Part shown: in pieces, positions 61,815 through 64,000 of the stretch
Position numbering within the stretch: the first letter of the stretch is position 1
Layout: each line of letters starts with the position of its first letter
Assembly (NCBI GenBank): GCA_033584155.1
Contig: CP138355.1
Location: 4,163,826-4,227,825, forward strand
Direction of reading: 5' to 3'
DNA: 64,000 bases
Origin: Candidatus Electrothrix scaldis
GTDB lineage: Bacteria; Desulfobacterota; Desulfobulbia; Desulfobulbales; Desulfobulbaceae
Program-made: the position numbers and the translations under genes
Notes under the pieces: generated by a model
What the model was told of the DNA's origin: nothing
What the model saw: only the letters and a program-made list of their open reading frames with translations
Databases searched by the model: none

Positions 61815-62969
61815 ATGAATCGATGCTCTTTTTTATTTATCACGCTCTTGGCCCCGTGTGTCTTCACCCTGTCCGCTAGCAATGTACAGCAGGCACAGGC
61901 AACGCTTCCCGTTTTAAGCAACACAGCCAAAAAAGCGCCCCCTGCTGAAAAACAGCTTCCTTCCATAGCACCGACAATAAAAAATACTCCACAGCCTGTT
62001 GCTATAACTGCTACAGCAACCAAGAAACCTGTCAAAGGGAGCAAGGGAAGTGCTGAGCCCATCTGCACCATCGACACATCCTCGGATGGACCGATAATCC
62101 TTGGCAGGAAAGGGAGTATAGCCTCGGTAAAAGAAAAGGTTGCGCAGGTCACCTGTGCCACGGAGGCTCCGGCAGCCAGAGAAACCAAGCGACCTCGCCT
62201 TGCCGCCATCAACAAACATATCACCTCAAAAAGCGCCATTATCTTGGATGCAGAAACCGGAGATACGATTTTTGCCAAATCTCCTGATAATCCCCGGCAA
62301 CCGGCATCAACCATTAAGGTACTGACAGGCATGATTGCCATCAAACGCCTGAAAAAGAATGAAAAAGTTGAGGTTAGTCGCCATGCGGAAAAAATGCCGC
62401 GCTCCAAGGTTTATTTAAGCACCCAAAAGCAATATAAGGCGAACGACCTGATCAATGCAGTTCTTCTGGCTTCGGCAAATGATGCCAGCGTTGCCTTGGC
62501 CGAGAAAATTGCTGGCAGTGAAAAGGATTTTGCTAAGCTCATGACCCTGCATGCCCGACTTTGGGGAGCAAAAAACACCATCTGCCGCACGGCATCCGGC
62601 CTGACAGCCAAGGGGCAGCAGTCCACAGCCCGTGATCTGGCCCAAATTTTCCGACACGCTATGCAGGACAGGGAATTTGCCAAGCGTATGAAGCGGACCA
62701 AGATCAAGACCTCATACGGCAAGCTTCTGCGCAACCATAACAGGGCTCTTTGGCAGGTTAACGGAGCGCTGGCAGGTAAGACCGGTTATACGAATATGGC
62801 TCGGCAAACCTATGTGGGGCAATTCCAACGCGGTGATGATACTATTGTTGTTGCCATCATGGGGAGTGAAACCATGTGGACAGACATCAAACGGCTGGTT
62901 GAATATGGCTTTAAGAGGAAGGAGCAGGTTAGAATCGCTCAACTCGAAAAAACAAAATCTGAGAGTTAG
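61815..62969 (+). CDS. D-alanyl-D-alanine carboxypeptidase
   Basis: Peptidase S11 (PBP5/6-like) acting on peptidoglycan stem peptides. After a signal peptide and a Pro/Ala-rich linker of about 120 residues, the catalytic domain shows ASTIK near 161 (SxxK), SAND near 219 (SxN) and KTGYT near 325 (KTG). The usual C-terminal PBP5 domain is missing and the end is a Lys/Glu tail. 384 residues. Confidence 0.9.
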   Translation: MNRCSFLFITLLAPCVFTLSASNVQQAQATLPVLSNTAKKAPPAEKQLPSIAPTIKNTPQPVAITATATKKPVKGSKGSAEPICTIDTSSDGPIILGRKGSIASVKEKVAQVTCATEAPAARETKRPRLAAINKHITSKSAIILDAETGDTIFAKSPDNPRQPASTIKVLTGMIAIKRLKKNEKVEVSRHAEKMPRSKVYLSTQKQYKANDLINAVLLASANDASVALAEKIAGSEKDFAKLMTLHARLWGAKNTICRTASGLTAKGQQSTARDLAQIFRHAMQDREFAKRMKRTKIKTSYGKLLRNHNRALWQVNGALAGKTGYTNMARQTYVGQFQRGDDTIVVAIMGSETMWTDIKRLVEYGFKRKEQVRIAQLEKTKSES

Positions 62970-63018
62970 TCACACAATTATTCATCGACCTCCATAATTC
63001 TGGAGGAAAATACAAAGC

Positions 63019-63059
63019 AAAAAACGCCCTGTCTCTCGCAAGAGACAGGGCGTTTTTTT
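63019..63059. terminator. Strong bidirectional terminator
   Basis: ACGCCCTGTCTCT-CGCA-AGAGACAGGGCGT with A and T runs on both sides; serves the carboxypeptidase and the reverse gene. Confidence 0.95.
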
Positions 63060-63120
63060 ATGTCTTTTCATTAGCGAGAGAAATCACTCTCGTCCATTCT
63101 CAAGGTTTATGTTCCTTATT

Positions 63121-64000
63121 TTAGGCCTTACGACAAAGCCGACCAAAACCGCCGGGAATCGTTCCCGAGGACCAATAAGCACTGCCTTGTTTACAATCAA
63201 CAAACCATTGTCCACCCGGTCTCCGTTCGCTATCCACCATAATAAAAGGCTGATCTGCGGAAAAGGCAGGATGAAGATAGAGTCCCTTGGCATTGAGCTC
63301 CTGCTCCAGAAGCGACATGGCCTCGGGCAGGGTCGGCATTCTCCAGTCATTATGCCCGGCAAAGCCCTGAGCATTGATTTGCTCTATTTCCTTTCTCAAC
63401 ATGCGATGACTCATGATATCCAACCCTCCACGCTGCCACATCAGGCCAGTGGTCACATCGGTCACTGTTAAGCCATCACCGTTATCTACTAAATAATTCC
63501 TGAACAGCCCATCGGGATTTCGCTTCTGATCAGTGAAATTATACTCTTTGATCATCTTGTCCGCCTCTTCCTCCACAAACTCAAGGGTCGTGGAAGGCAG
63601 AAGAATACGCGCCGGAAGATCCTCAGGGAGCGGCTCCTCACTCCCAGGAAGACCTGTGGCCCCTAGATGATCCCGCTGATCTTCCTCTTTCAGAGGAATA
63701 ACCCGTGAAGTATCATCAGACTCCATGATATTATCAAGCAGCCACTGCTTCAATTCCCCGTTAATGGCATGGGTACGCTCAAAAAGCGCCACTTTGCCCT
63801 GTGATTGCACGCAACGTTGCATCATCTCAGCAGGAGCTTTTATCTCCGCCACAACTTTGGCGTGCTTGATTCCCCGCTCCATCAGGCAGAGCTTTGGCGT
63901 TTCGCCCCAGGCATCAACGAAAAAATAATAGATCCGTTCGTTGCTGCTGCGAACTCTTTCTCGGCCACCCCAACTCTCAAAGGTGCCGAAGCTGTATTCC
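63121..64000 (-). CDS. DUF1566-domain protein (partial)
   Basis: The frame runs off the right edge: from 64000 it reads EYSFGTFESWGGRERV without a stop, so the ATG at 63882 is internal. The C-terminal part is a DUF1566/Lcl domain (GDGLTVTDVTTGLMWQRGG, HNDWRMPTLPEAMSLLEQEL, YWSSGTIPGGFGRLCRKA). It may be an extracellular or lectin-like protein; its N-terminal domain is not seen. Terminator at 63019-63059. Confidence 0.75.
   Translation of the reverse strand, partial: EYSFGTFESWGGRERVRSSNERIYYFFVDAWGETPKLCLMERGIKHAKVVAEIKAPAEMMQRCVQSQGKVALFERTHAINGELKQWLLDNIMESDDTSRVIPLKEEDQRDHLGATGLPGSEEPLPEDLPARILLPSTTLEFVEEEADKMIKEYNFTDQKRNPDGLFRNYLVDNGDGLTVTDVTTGLMWQRGGLDIMSHRMLRKEIEQINAQGFAGHNDWRMPTLPEAMSLLEQELNAKGLYLHPAFSADQPFIMVDSERRPGGQWFVDCKQGSAYWSSGTIPGGFGRLCRKA

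Overview
The window looks like a chromosome segment of a sulfate-reducing or sulfur-oxidising deltaproteobacterium of the Desulfobulbaceae type. The evidence is a napFDAGHB periplasmic nitrate reductase operon beside an octaheme HAO-like cytochrome c, a deltaproteobacterial housekeeping block (ispE, tRNA-Gln, prs, rplY, pth, carD, rluD, coaE, rho, rpmE, prfA, prmC), and many small accessory modules. The Nap plus octaheme pair without NrfA recalls cable bacteria (Candidatus Electrothrix/Electronema). That placement is inference; no 16S gene is present.

Layout. 0-4 kb: two divergent transposases and a Cys-rich orphan gene. 4-6.9 kb: fbp and pepA. 7-15.5 kb: nap operon (minus), a Crp/Fnr regulator and the octaheme cytochrome (plus), with two near-identical Fnr-type boxes placed to activate both units. 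15.6-18.5 kb and 25.4-27.3 kb: the parts of a TolC/HlyD/MacB-type efflux system, separated by about 7 kb of accessory genes (PD-(D/E)XK nuclease, Uma2 proteins, a cassette flanked by attC-like sequences, a MITE, a c-di-GMP riboswitch candidate and an ADP-ribosyltransferase-like gene). 27.4-39.3 kb: a CsgG-like lipoprotein-type gene and the core block. 39.3-45 kb: yefM-yoeB flanked by a duplicated prmC 3' end, a phosphatase/lipid kinase fusion, and a Panacea-Fic pair. 45-58.3 kb: a type I-C CRISPR-Cas locus (cas3-5c-8c(11c)-7c-[fic]-4-1-2) with a 40-repeat array. 58.3-64 kb: an MFS permease, a DUF3352-like protein, a D,D-carboxypeptidase and a DUF1566 protein cut by the window edge.

Most notable observation. 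Between the Panacea-Fic pair and cas3 lies a compact locus that fits a CRISPR-regulated toxin (CreTA-like) module. It has a degenerate CRISPR repeat, a pseudo-spacer and a second degenerate repeat. The pseudo-spacer resembles a site about 500 bp upstream that has a type I-C TTC PAM. That site lies in front of a small transcription unit with a near-perfect Shine-Dalgarno before a 4-codon ORF containing AUA, a long hairpin that is also a minus-strand terminator, an antisense promoter, and a 39-residue hydrophobic peptide resembling type I toxins. The cas7c gene carries a one-base frameshift, which would be expected to break the effector that represses such a toxin, so the two observations bear on each other.
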